The translations under genes were made by a program, and so were the position numbers. From NCBI RefSeq assembly GCF_963583255.1, contig NC_084816.1, forward strand, positions 19,086,053-19,150,052: a stretch of DNA of 64,000 nt. The letters run 5' to 3'. This document shows, piece by piece, positions 36,801-46,958 of the stretch (position 1 is its first letter; every line of letters begins with the position of its first letter). Below the pieces are notes generated by a model. It ran no database searches and was not told where the DNA came from. It worked only from the letters and a program-made list of their open reading frames with translations. The stretch is from Pyrus communis (Eukaryota > Streptophyta > Magnoliopsida > Rosales > Rosaceae).

Positions 36801-37727
36801 GCTTTTCAACGGTTATAAACGAAAAATCAAGATTTAACGGTTATTTTAACTCCGATTTTGATGATTTTTTATAACTACACTCCTTGACCCTATGTGAATA
36901 CAATGAATGAATTCGATCTTCAATTTAAAATATTTACACAAGTGGATACCACAAAATCTTATGTTATACTTAATAAAAGTATAAATAAACTCTAAGTGTT
37001 AGTCAATCTATCGTTTTACGAATTCTCCAAAACTAATTTCAACGATCCAAACCGTCAAAATTGTTTGTATATGCTTGGAGATCACATCAGCAAAAAATCA
37101 CAAAAAAAAAACATTCAAAGATCAAGTAACGGGACAAAGCTTTTCAACGGTTATAAACGAAAAATCAAGATTTAACGGTTATTTTAACTCCGATTTTGAT
37201 GATTTTTTATAACTACACTCCTTGACCCTATGTGAATACAATGAATGAATTCGATCTTCAATTTAAAATATTTACACTAGTGGAATTTCATGATGTTCGA
37301 TGTAAATTGAAGATTTTGTAAATGGAGGTGTAAACTTTTAAGAAAGACTTACAATCTTAAAAACAAAAACTCTTTATCCTTGCACATTTAATATTTGTAA
37401 TAGATTAGTAGTGTATGTATTATTTTTTTTATTAGGCTTTCATTTTCGAGTGTAGATATAGTACTTGAACGAGAAATGTTTTAATGTTTTCAAGTAATAT
37501 TTATGTCGCAATGTGTGGTATGTGCAAATTGTAAAAAAATATATTTTTTTCTTAACGGGTCATAACGGGTCATAACGGGTCGGGTCACTTTACCCGTTGG
37601 GTAAAGTGACACGACCTGTTAAGGACCCGTTAAGATAACGGGTGTGACACGACACGACCCGTTAAGATAACAGGTGTTACACGAAAACGACACGAACACG
37701 ACAGACACGACCCGTTTGCCAGGTCTA
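33439..37727. mobile_element. Non-autonomous hAT element with an internal tandem array
   Basis: The ends are TAGGCCTGGCAA and TTGCCAGGTCTA, inverted 12-mers with one mismatch. The direct repeat CACTCACT (33431-33438 and 37728-37735) is an 8-bp target duplication. Both flanks inside carry clustered motifs of the ACCCGATAAC, GACACGAC and AACGGGTC type, plausible transposase-binding sites. The interior has no transposase, only AT-rich DNA and a 338-bp tandem array at 34311-37279. It sits in the copia gag-pol and the copia frame resumes after it. Confidence 0.9.
34311..37279. repeat. Tandem array, about 8.8 units of 338 bp
   Basis: Units begin with ACGAATTCTCCAAAAC (a few bases vary) at 34311, 34649, 34988, 35326, 35666, 36004, 36342, 36680 and 37018. 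The last unit is cut after TTTACAC near 37279. Units are almost identical, with length changes only in the poly-A run after AATCAC. The unit has no lasting open frame. Linked variants (AATCACGAT with CCTATATG, or AATCAAGAT with CCTATGTG) divide the units into two types. Confidence 0.97.
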
Positions 37728-38452
37728 CACTCACTCATGCTCCATGATGGCTCCTCCCCAACGGATGCCACTCCCTACCGTCGTCTTGTTGGTGGTCTTC
37801 AATACCTCAGCCTTACACGCCCTGACATCTCCTTCACAGTCAATAAGCTCTCTCAATTCATGCATTCTCCTTCCGAGACTCACTGGCAGGCACTCAAACG
37901 TCTTCTTCGCTACTTGAAGGGTACCATTTCCTTTGGCCTTCATCTCTGTCGTCGCCCCTCTCATCGTCTCTATGCCTTTTTCGATGCTGATTGGGCTGGT
38001 GATCGTGATGATCGCAAATCTACGACTGGCTATGTTGTCTATCTCGGTGGAAATCTCATCTCTTGGAGCTCCCGAAAGCAACGGTCTGTCTCTCGCTCCT
38101 CCACCGAAGCCGAATATCGAGCCATTGCTGCCACCACTGCTGAACTCATATGGATTCAGTCCTTACTGCGTGAACTTGGCATTTCTCTCCCCACAACACC
38201 AGTTGTTTCTTGTGATAACATTGGAGCCATGTTCTATTGTGCTAATCCTGTCCTAAATTCCAGTATGAAACATATCGATATTGATTTTCAGTTTGTACGA
38301 GATCGTGTCACTCGTGGTCTTCTTCAAGTCTCTCATGTCTCCACTACTGATCAACTTGCAGACGCTCTCACCAAATCCTTGCCACGTCCACGTTTTCATC
38401 TCCTTCGTTCCAAGATCGGTGTCTCCAATGGTGCCACCGTCTTGCGGGGGCG

Positions 38453-38704
38453 TGTTAAGGAATCTCCTACATCAAAGGAGATCAGTTCGTCAACAACACA
38501 ATCTGCTCCATCAACTGCACAATTGGCTCCTTCGTATGAAAGTCAACTATGATATATGCTATGCTGTCTTTCCTATTCTATTTGATCAGAATTGATTCAG
38601 TCATTCAAGTATGACTGTATTTACCATATTAGGATTGTATTCAAAGTGTATATAATCACAGACCTGTACCTATAAACAATTCAATGAAATATATCAATTC
38701 TATA
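38453..38704 (+). repeat. 3' LTR of the copia element
   Basis: The same 252-bp LTR as 29463-29714 with three substitutions, near 38612, 38631 and 38663. It is followed by the target duplication GGCCA at 38705-38709. Confidence 0.9.
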
Positions 38705-39297
38705 GGCCACACAAACTCTCGTTAGTAATTATATCAGATAAACTACTTATACCTCCGCATGTGAACAGGTCCAGGGAACTTTCTGTGCACAATAGCCCCT
38801 CGAGGCCTCGTTGCAAGAGGCTAACTCCTCGAAGGATGACTCTTTTCTCATCATGCTGAGTCGGTAGATAGATTGAATCGCAGCTGCTTGGACCAATCCG
38901 TATGGTGTACTCCTTCAACTTCTCAGCAAATCGAGATTGAACCTTTTTCACATCCAGGTCATTTGACACGGGGACCGAAATGACCATATCAAATAACTCT
39001 GCCAGAAGTGTCAAGCTGATCATTCAACGTTTTCACCAGCGTAGTCTTCCTAGAACCCCCTCCATAAACAGCAATCCTTGTAATCTCTTTAACAGCCAAA
39101 AGTTCCATAAGATGTTTTAGGATCTCTGGTGCTTTCTAACCAACAAGAGAAGGCGCCGAAATATGCTCAACCACTATATCACTCGGCTTCCTATCTTCTA
39201 TAGTTATTGGAAGATTGCATGACTCCTCGGTAACTTTTTTCATCTCATCACGCTTCTTTGCTGCAGTTTTGCTAAGTTGGTTCTTGCGCCGCATGTA
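38705..39297 (-). pseudogene. NLR pseudogene, CC and partial NB-ARC half
   Basis: Read on the minus strand it starts inside the CC domain (NQLSKTAAKKRDEMKKVTEE). It passes a degraded P-loop (AVYGGGSRKTTL, where GKTT is expected) at about 39041-39073. It changes frame near 39010-39025, continues DLDVKKVQSRFAEKLKE, and then jumps to the pre-LRR segment IGPSSCDSIYLPTQHDEKR. Most of NB-ARC is therefore missing here as well. The gene ends abruptly at 39297 where homology to the 22-kb copy stops. The LRR half is at 29017-29462. Confidence 0.82.
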
Positions 39298-40889
39298 ACG
39301 AATTTAGAGTTCGAAACACGGTTACTTTTCCTAAAGATTCTACATTATATTGAATGTATTTGAAATAATTTGATGTACTACACTTTAAATGCATTTGAAA
39401 TACCCATTATGTAAGGAATCATTTCAAACCAATTTGAAAATTTTATTTGAACTCATATAACATTATTCTACATCAATTTAAATTTTAAATATAAATTGTC
39501 TTTTTTACCTTACTGCATTATTATTATTATCAAGTATAAGATGAAAGTAACAATAAAACAAAAATCTATTATAAACCCACACTCAGTAATCAAACTCTTA
39601 CCATTACACAATTTTTCTCCTGTATTCTATTTTTGGCTAAAAACTTAAGGTGTTGTCATAAAATGAACTGGGAAGACTTCATATAAAACAAAAAGTTTTG
39701 TACCACATAGATGATCTCATGCAATCTTACTTGCATTCGCCCTCAGTCTCTTTTCGGTTCGCATAGATGACCTGCACCACTTTTCCTGTCTATTTTAAAG
39801 CACTTGTGAAGCATAGTCTTCAACTTGGTTTTGTTGTAATGTCTGTAAACTATTGTATCATGATGTTGCCATTTTCTTGACTTCAAAGCCTGTCTTTGAA
39901 TGTAAGATTTCCCAGATCAAAGTAAAGGCAAGAGATGTGATGAATGTTATTGATAGCTTGAGGCCATCGTAATTTCAGCCACTGACATATTACTCCTTCA
40001 ACACAAAAATATTTGTTTCATTATCCAGCGCAACACTGTAGAGGGTGATGAAGACTCCATTAAAGCAAGTGTTTTGGTGTTAGCAATGTCCTTCAGGCAT
40101 CATTCTGTAAACTCAAACGATAAATTAATCCTCTCCAATTCTTACTAATTTCTATTTCTATTTCTATTTCTATTAAATAATAAAGAATTAAAAGGAAAGA
40201 CGAGGGACGTGTTGAAAGGAGAGAACGTATGCTTTGATTTTGAGTTTTTATTTTTTAAATGTATGTAAAGATAAATTTACATCTTAAATTGAATTTGCGA
40301 GGATAGTGAAGACAAACATTTTAACAAATTTAGTATGTTAACTGGATTTGAAACCATACCATCCTTAACTTCTAGTGAAGGACCAAATATATAGAGTTGC
40401 TCAACCCATGGATATCCCTACTTGGGTTTATTGGTTGTTTTGGGCCTTCTACCCTATATAACAAATATAACAAAAAAAGCAGGAAAAACAAAAGAAAATA
40501 AGCATAAATACATGGCAACAAGTAGATTTTCCCCCAAAAATTCATGGGTAGTGTCCATGGATAGGAAGGATATCATAACAACATACAACAAATACCAACC
40601 CAAAAATGTGCATAAATACCATCTATAAATTGAACTCGATATGTCGGGTGCAATGTAAATACTTTTAACCAAAACTGCTCTAGTTGAAAGTCAAAGTTCA
40701 AACAATGACAATTTGCTTGAAAAAAAATATTAGAATCAAATGTTCCTGCAATTTTACTCCAACTACCAAAAGCCCATAGAAAGAGAGAGAGAGGCAGAGT
40801 CATTTTCCATGTAGAAGCCCTGTTCTGTCAAACACACTCTCTCTCTTAGTCGAAGCTCTTTGAAACAAGAACCTCATGTGGAGGCAAAG
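39298..40889. other. Intergenic AT-rich DNA
   Basis: I see no gene. The frames at 40422-40628 and on the opposite strand are short and unlike known proteins. A TTTCTA microsatellite lies at about 40146-40174 and GA repeats near 40785. Confidence 0.4.
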
Positions 40890-41337
40890 CCAAGCAAACA
40901 CCAAACCAAACATTTAGTGCATTATTATATTCTAATTTTTTATTTTTATGAATTTTAATTTTGTTTTTTCTCTCATCTCCCTCGTCAACTTCCCTCCTTC
41001 AAAACCAAGCCAAACTCCCCAAACCAGAAAAGCAAACACCACCAGTCCCATGTCTCTATCTCTTTAACAACTCCCCTCCTCATCTCTCTCCACATCGTAA
41101 TAATATTATTAATACCCTAATATATCTCCTCCTATAGCCCAAAAACTAAGCAAGGTTAGGTGACAGATAGCTACCTTAACACCATCAAAACCCTTCCTTT
41201 TACACAACATTGCTTCTTGCAATTCTACTCTGTCCTGGTTTGCCTGATCAGACTGGAATTTGCCGTTTCCCACCCGAAAATAACATTTTGGGTGTGTATG
41301 TGTTAGTTTTGTTGGTGTCCTGAACAAAACAATAAAA
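40890..41337 (+). promoter_or_regulatory. Upstream region of the GAUT12-like gene with twin AC elements
   Basis: Two overlapping ACCAAAC motifs lie at 40900-40906 and 40905-40911, about 430 bases before the start codon. ACC(A/T)A(A/C)(C/T) is the secondary-wall MYB-responsive element bound by MYB46/MYB83-type factors. IRX8/GAUT12 is a secondary-wall gene, so this placement makes sense, but function is inferred. CT-rich sequence (about 41040-41100) probably belongs to the leader. Confidence 0.45.
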
Positions 41338-44300
41338 ATGCAGCTTCACATATCTCCCAGCCTGAGGCATGTGACGGTGTTTCCGGGAAAAGGAGTGAGG
41401 GAATTCATCAAGGTGAAAGTTGGATTAAGGCGGCTTTCGTACCGGATGCTCTTCTACTCCATTCTGTTCTTCACTTTTCTTCTCAGGTTCGCGTTTGTGA
41501 TGACTGCTGTGGACACCATTGATGGGGAAAGCAAGTGCTCCTCACTAGGTACGTGCATGTACTTTCAAACCCAATATTATTCTAGCAACTCTCTATAGAT
41601 TAATCTAAACAAGTACGGACAGATTCTTGTTTAAATATGTACCTTTATCTTGAAAATTTAACAACGTAACATGTTCAAGTTATTTGTAATCTTGTAGATA
41701 CGAAAAGTAGTTCCTATACAAACGGAAAGGAACAAGAATTGCCAGTGTTAAGATACACACGTGAGAGACTTATCATAGATTGTTCAATATTATCTAGGTT
41801 TTCATATAAAAGCATGTCGTTTCTGTCTTGAAAATATCAATTGCAGGCAAATAATATTACAATAGTGATCAACCAATGGCTTGATTAATTTATTAATTCT
41901 TTGCCAACAAGCAATGATCTGCTAGAAAAAGTTGTTCAGATAACAAAGATTCTAGTCACTGTTAAGGTTCTAAAAGACATTAGGTGCTAATCGGACGGCG
42001 AGTTAGAGCCTAGCGCTTAGGCGGACTAAGCGGATTTAAGTAAATCTATTATATTCCGTGTAAATAAGTCTCTTACAATTTATTGAAAAAAATAAAATGC
42101 AAAATGAAAGTTATCTATTTTTTGTCTAGGTGAGTCACAACCTAGGCAGGTGCTTAAGGGGGTCTGGATGGGCTAGATGGGTGCCTAGGTGGTCTAGGCA
42201 GGCAACTCAGCAGGTCTAGGTACCCCTTCTTAATTTTCAAATGCCTAGACATTAATCGAGGCGGTGGCCAGCCTCCTAACGCCTAGGCAGCGCTAGGCGG
42301 GAATTTTTAGAACAATGGTCACTGCAAGAACAAGAGGAACTTATAACATTCAACTTTTTAGTTTTCTTTCAGAAAATTGGAAAATTGGTTCTTGAAGAAC
42401 TAATCTATGAGTTTTGGTTCTTGAAGAACTAATCTTTGAGTATTGGTTCTTAAATTTACCACAACGATGATCAATGATCATTTTAAGTAACTCAATTATA
42501 GTTTTCTTTTAAAATAAAAGACTTGAAGAATTAAATAAAGGACAAAAATTCTAACGAATGACTCATTTTGACATACTTTTAAAATGACTTAAAAGAACTT
42601 TTGGTAAAACTGATTTTTGGTTCAAAAAGCACTTTTGGAAAATGCACTAGACAAGAAGCACTTAAAGTGCTTTTTTAAGAATCCGCTTGGATTTTTACTA
42701 AGGATTGGTTTCAAAAATATTTTCACCAAAAACGCTTTCAGTCATTTTAAAAACACTTATAAACGAATATGAAGTTATTCAAAATAATTACTACTTTAGT
42801 ACTTACAAATTTTATTTTAGAAACCACTGTTCTAAAAATCCCTGCCTAGCGCCGCCTAGGTGCTAGGCGGTTGGCCACCGTCCGGATTAATGCCTAGGCG
42901 TTTAAAAATTAAGAATGGGGCCCTGAGGCGCCTTCTTAGGCACCCACCTAGCCCATCCAGACCCGTCTAGGCACCCGCCTAGGTTACAACTCACTTAGAC
43001 AGAAAATATATAACTTTCATTTTGCATTTTATTTTCTTCAATAAATTGTAAGAGACTTGTTGAATACTTAAATGAATACATATTATATGCATGTTCCCCA
43101 TTATTTTGTTATGTTCCAATACTTCCTAATATATATGTCATTCTATTTTGTAGTTTATAATGAAATTATATATATCTTAAGTATAAACATACACTTATTT
43201 ACACGAAATATAATAGATTTACTTAAATCCGCCTAGGCGCTAGGCCCTAGCTCACCAACCCCACTAGCGTTTAGCGTCTTTTAGAATCTTGTTAGAAACC
43301 AAAGCTTTGATTGAGCTTTAGTTTAAAAACAATACTCAAATTTCATTTTTCTTTGCCACTTAGTACTAAGGTCTAGTAATATTCCTCTTCAAACGTAAGT
43401 GAGAGGTCTTAGGTTTGATTCTCGCAAATTTGAACCACATCATTACTAGTCTATTGTAAGGCTATGGCCACCCCTTCCTGTAGATATTATCATTGTCAAA
43501 AAAAAAAAAAAAAAAAATTTGGAACAAAAGATATTATCTACTAGGGGTTGGAATTAGCATCATAATGAGCTAGCAATAATGTGATTCAAATTTTATTTTA
43601 GTGAGAATCAAATATAAGACCTCTCACTTATAAATGAAAATAAATACTACTAGACCGTAGTACTAAGTGACGTGAATATGAATGTGAATGTGATATCCAA
43701 TCTATTGAATTATATAATTAAATATGCTTCAATCTATTTAAAATCTATGGAATGATATAATTAAATATGCTTAATTATTTAAAATGTGTTTTGTCATATG
43801 TCAAGCGATATCCAATCTATTTAAAATCTACTGAATGATATAATTAAATATGCTTAATTATTTAAAATGTGTTTTGTCATGTGTCAAGGCTCAAAGCTCG
43901 TTTCAGGATATGATAAATGTGCTGCTTGTATCTGTTGTCTCTGCAACATCATAATTTATCCCACCATAATTTCTTTTTTTTAAACCATAAATTCTGAGCC
44001 ATCAGATGAATAGCATAGGACAGTAACCTGCACTCATTTTTATTAACTAGTTATAACTTGAGCGCTCAGTACAAAAACATCATTTAATTTTGAACTGTTA
44101 AATATTGCTAGATAAAAAACTAGACGGTAAACTTGGTACAAATAAATATAATTAGACACATTACTTTCAGTTATTTGTAACACCTAATTTTTGTTTCAAT
44201 GGTAGGTTGCTTGGGGAAAAGATTAGGGCCAAAAATATTGGGAAGAAGAGAATCAAGGGTAATTTCTTAATCCCTACTTCTGGTTGATGAGATATTATTT

Positions 44301-46100
44301 AATTACCTGATTTTATTTTTGTCTATAACAATGTAATTGATTTCTGAAAGGTCCCAGAAGTAATATACCAAATATTAGAAGAACCCATCGGCAAGCATGA
44401 ATTACAAGGAAGATCTGATATTCCTCAGTCCTTAGACGAGTTTATGGTTGAAATAAAGGATGGAAAATTAGACGCAAGGACTTTCGCTGTCAAGCTCAGA
44501 GAAATGGTACTTTTGTTCTCAATGTTTTAGTTTTTTGAAAAGTAATTAATAAGACATTTCTCTAATCGGCAATGAAATTCCGATAATGCTAGGGTCGCCA
44601 AATTTTGGCTCCAAATTATGTCTCATGTATTTGGTGCAAGCGTATTTTGAGTTATAAGACATGGTGCATGTTTTTCAGGTCACACTTCTTGAGCAAAGAA
44701 CCCGAAATGCCAAAATCCAAGAGTACTTATACCGGCATGTAGCGTCAAGCAGCATACCTAAACAGCTTCACTGCCTAGCCTTGAGGTTAGCCAACGAGCA
44801 CGCCTCCAACGCGGCTGCTCGCCTCCAGCTCCCTTCTGCTGAACTTGTCCCTGCCCTCGTTGACAACTCCTACTACCACTTTGTCCTCGCCTCAGACAAT
44901 GTGCTTGCCGCCTCTGTTGTTGCCACATCCCTTGTTCGCAACTCATTGCACCCTCACAAAGTTGTCCTCCACATTATCACAGACAGGAAGACATATTATC
45001 CAATGCAAGCGTGGTTTTCTCTGCATTCGTTATCACCTGCCATAATCGAGGTCAAGGCGCTGCACCATTTCGATTGGTTTACAAAGGGGAAGGTGCCGGT
45101 ATTGGAAGCAATGGAGAAAGACCAAAGGGTGAGGTCGCAGTTTAGAGGCGGGTCCTCGGCCATTGTGGCAAATAATACCGAGAAGCCTAATGTTATTGCA
45201 GCAAAGTTGCAGGCACTTAGTCCCAAGTACAACTCTCTGATGAACCACATCAGAATACATCTACCAGAGGTAGCATGCTTAACAATGGTTTAATAGCGTC
45301 TAGAACATTTTATAGTGCTTCCATAAGCCTATTTTAACTAGACAAATTGGTGCATTTTCTCTCCAATTCGTGCTAATCTACACTAAATCTCAATGCAGCT
45401 GTTTCCTAGTCTTAATAAGATAGTGTTCTTGGACGACGACATAGTCGTTCAAACTGATCTTTCACCGCTATGGGATATCGAAATGAATGGAAAGGTCAAT
45501 GGAGCAGTTGAGACATGCAAGGGAGAAGATAACTTTGTGATGTCGAAGCGGTTTAAGAGTTATCTGAACTTCTCTCATCCCTTGATATCTAAGAATTTCA
45601 ACCCCAAGACATGTGCCTGGGCTTATGGCATGAACATCTTCGACCTAGATGCTTGGAGAAAAACCAACATAAGCCTCACGTACCACCATTGGCTTGAACA
45701 GGTGAAAGAAGTTTTAACTTTGTAACTTTCAAAATTGCCCAAGAAGAATTTAGCGAGAAAATGCGATACTGTCTACTAAAAATCATCCTATCTTATGATC
45801 CTTATCTTTATGCAGAACTTGAAATCAGACCTGAGCCTTTGGCAGCTAGGAACGTTGCCCCCCGGCCTAATAGCATTCCACGGGCATGTCCATGTTATCG
45901 ATCCATTCTGGCACATGTTGGGACTGGGATATCAGGAAAACACAAGTTCTGCCGATGTTAAGAGTGCCGGTGTCATCCATTTCAACGGGAGAGCAAAGCC
46001 CTGGCTAGATATTGCATTTCCAAAACTTCGGCCATTTTGGGCAAAATATGTCAATTTCTCAGATAAATTCATCAAGGGCTGTCGTATCATGGCAACCTAA
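41338..46100 (+). CDS. GAUT12: GAUT12/IRX8-like glycosyltransferase, family GT8
   Basis: Six exons join in phase: 41338-41548, 44206-44258, 44351-44506, 44679-45269, 45399-45701 and 45816-46100, giving 532 residues. Arabidopsis GAUT12 is about the same length. The N-terminus MQLHISPSLRHVTV leads to one membrane anchor (about 37-59), as for Golgi type II enzymes. The donor-binding metal motif is FLDDDIV (DDD 349-351), and HFNGRAKPW (493-501) is the other GT8 signature. The stretch AKIQEYLYRHVASSSIPKQL fits GAUT12 rather than GAUT13/14. The protein is needed for glucuronoxylan and pectin structures in secondary walls. Intron 1 is 2.66 kb and full of mobile DNA. Confidence 0.93.
41962..42315 (+). 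mobile_element. MITE with 9-bp target duplication, first copy in GAUT12 intron 1
   Basis: It is bounded by TAGTCACTG (41953-41961) and TGGTCACTG (42316-42324), a 9-bp target duplication with one mismatch, as in Mutator-like elements. Inverted ends are GGTTCTAAAA and TTTTAGAAC. The interior is rich in CGCTAGG/CCTAGGCG motifs. It is 354 bp and non-coding. The second copy at 42826-43291 is in the opposite orientation. Confidence 0.75.
42826..43291 (-). mobile_element. MITE with 9-bp target duplication, second copy, inverted
   Basis: It is flanked by a perfect 9-bp repeat TTAGAAACC (42817-42825 and 43292-43300). It has the same CCTAGGCG-rich family sequence as 41962-42315 but reversed, and about 110 extra bases of AT-rich interior. 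It carries TGTTCTAAAA and TTTTAGAATC ends. Confidence 0.8.
43353..43518 (+). mobile_element. tRNA-derived SINE
   Basis: A box-like GGTCTAGTAATATTCC (about 43370) and B box-like GGTTTGATTCTCGC (about 43413) lie about 40 bases apart. The body contains GAACCACATCATTACTAG, and a poly-A tail runs at about 43499-43518. This is the pol III SINE layout. I recognise the body as a family common in Rosaceae (memory, not searched). Confidence 0.75.
43543..43677 (-). mobile_element. Second SINE copy, opposite orientation
   Basis: On the minus strand it reads CACTTAGTACTACGGTCTAG and then AAGTGAGAGGTCTTA and GATTCTCAC, matching the SINE at 43353-43518. It is more diverged. The two copies lie tail to tail, about 25 bases apart. 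Confidence 0.65.
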
Positions 46101-46958
46101 GTTGGATTTTCAGAGGAATATATCGAAAATGTTGATGATAAGAGTGTATTGTATATGAGGCAAAGGAAAATGAGAGAGACTTCTTCCCCAATTCACGGCG
46201 TTCAATACTTAATGCAAGATGAAAAAACAGCAGGGGCCTCTGATACGCGGAACTCGCTTCCCTCAGTGCACATTCCTTCACCTATCACTCTGTATTCTTC
46301 TTTCCTTTTTCCCCTTACACGGTGATTAGAACTTCCGATCATACAGTTTTGTTTAACAACTATATGTTAGAAGTAGTACATGCAATAAAATACAAGACCA
46401 CATACTTCATAAGATTCAAATACATGAGATAAAGAAGGGAAGTTTGTTTCTTTGGACAACAATTAGAAAGAGCACTGAAAGGGTCAGAAATACGTTTAAC
46501 TACGAATTGCTTGCCTACGCTTAATGGAAAGCAAGGTGCATTCCCGATGCCACGTTAACAAGGTGGCTGGGAGGACAGCATCAGGATTCGGTTTTTCCTA
46601 CCGACTGTTAAATTTATAGAAATCATAACTAGTCTGGCCATTAATGAGTCTCGAGACCCTTGAGTGAGGATGGCAGAAAGCGAAACTGCGTAATAAGAGT
46701 CTCTCTCCCTTGTACATTCTCGAAAAGCAATCATTTTACGAGGACATTTGCCTCTATAGCTTACAATGAAGACAGAGAACATATACAGCAAGATTGAATG
46801 AAGAATCCATAAACATAAATCCAAATTCTTTCCCTTGTAATCAACAAAATACACAACCGCGAGCTCAGGACATGTAAAAGTCACACAATTCAACAAACAC
46901 CTCGTACACATTCAAAACTTATCAATCAGAGAGTATACAAACAGTCCTTGAAGAAAAC
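46101..46958. other. 3' flank of the GAUT12-like gene and convergent spacer
   Basis: It holds the 3' UTR of GAUT12, with AATAAAAT-type sequence near 46385, and then the 3' flank of the minus-strand DUF1995 gene. No other gene is visible. Confidence 0.45.

Larger units (their letters stand above)
29783..38552 (+). pseudogene. Copia gag-pol polyprotein with stops and an insertion
   Basis: One frame runs from ATG 29783 through all domains. The gag region ends in the zinc knuckle CQWCGTQGHSAKRCP. The protease has DSGASHHVTSN. The integrase zinc region has LWHRRLGHPSHQT and CHSCLCNKSH, then the integrase core. The reverse transcriptase has YVDDLLITG, and RNase H has [18 protein letters not shown] and SSTEAEYRA (after the insertion). 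In-frame stops lie at 31406-31408 (TAG), 31673-31675 (TAA) and 32234-32236 (TAA). The coding sequence is cut by the hAT insert between 33438 and 37728. The copy is therefore not autonomous. The other two reading frames are open over long parts only by chance. Confidence 0.92.
29463..38704 (+). mobile_element. Ty1/copia LTR retrotransposon (Ale-like), with nested hAT
   Basis: Two 252-bp LTRs enclose a gag-pol region in the order gag, protease, integrase, reverse transcriptase, RNase H, which is the copia order. The target duplication GGCCA flanks it (29458-29462 and 38705-38709). A polypurine tract (GCGGGGGCG) precedes the 3' LTR. The short LTRs and gag type suggest the Ale lineage (inference). 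It lies in an NLR pseudogene and is itself interrupted at 33439-37727 by a hAT-type element with target duplication CACTCACT. Without that insert it would be about 4.95 kb, normal for the lineage. Confidence 0.93.

Noticed and set aside
34311..37279. Regularly spaced repeats that might suggest a CRISPR array
   Set aside because: The whole 338-bp unit repeats, including the parts that would be spacers, and the context is a plant transposon. It is a tandem array.
33439..37727. Possible hAT transposase inside the element
   Set aside because: No frame over about 75 residues exists and none shows transposase or hAT dimerisation motifs.
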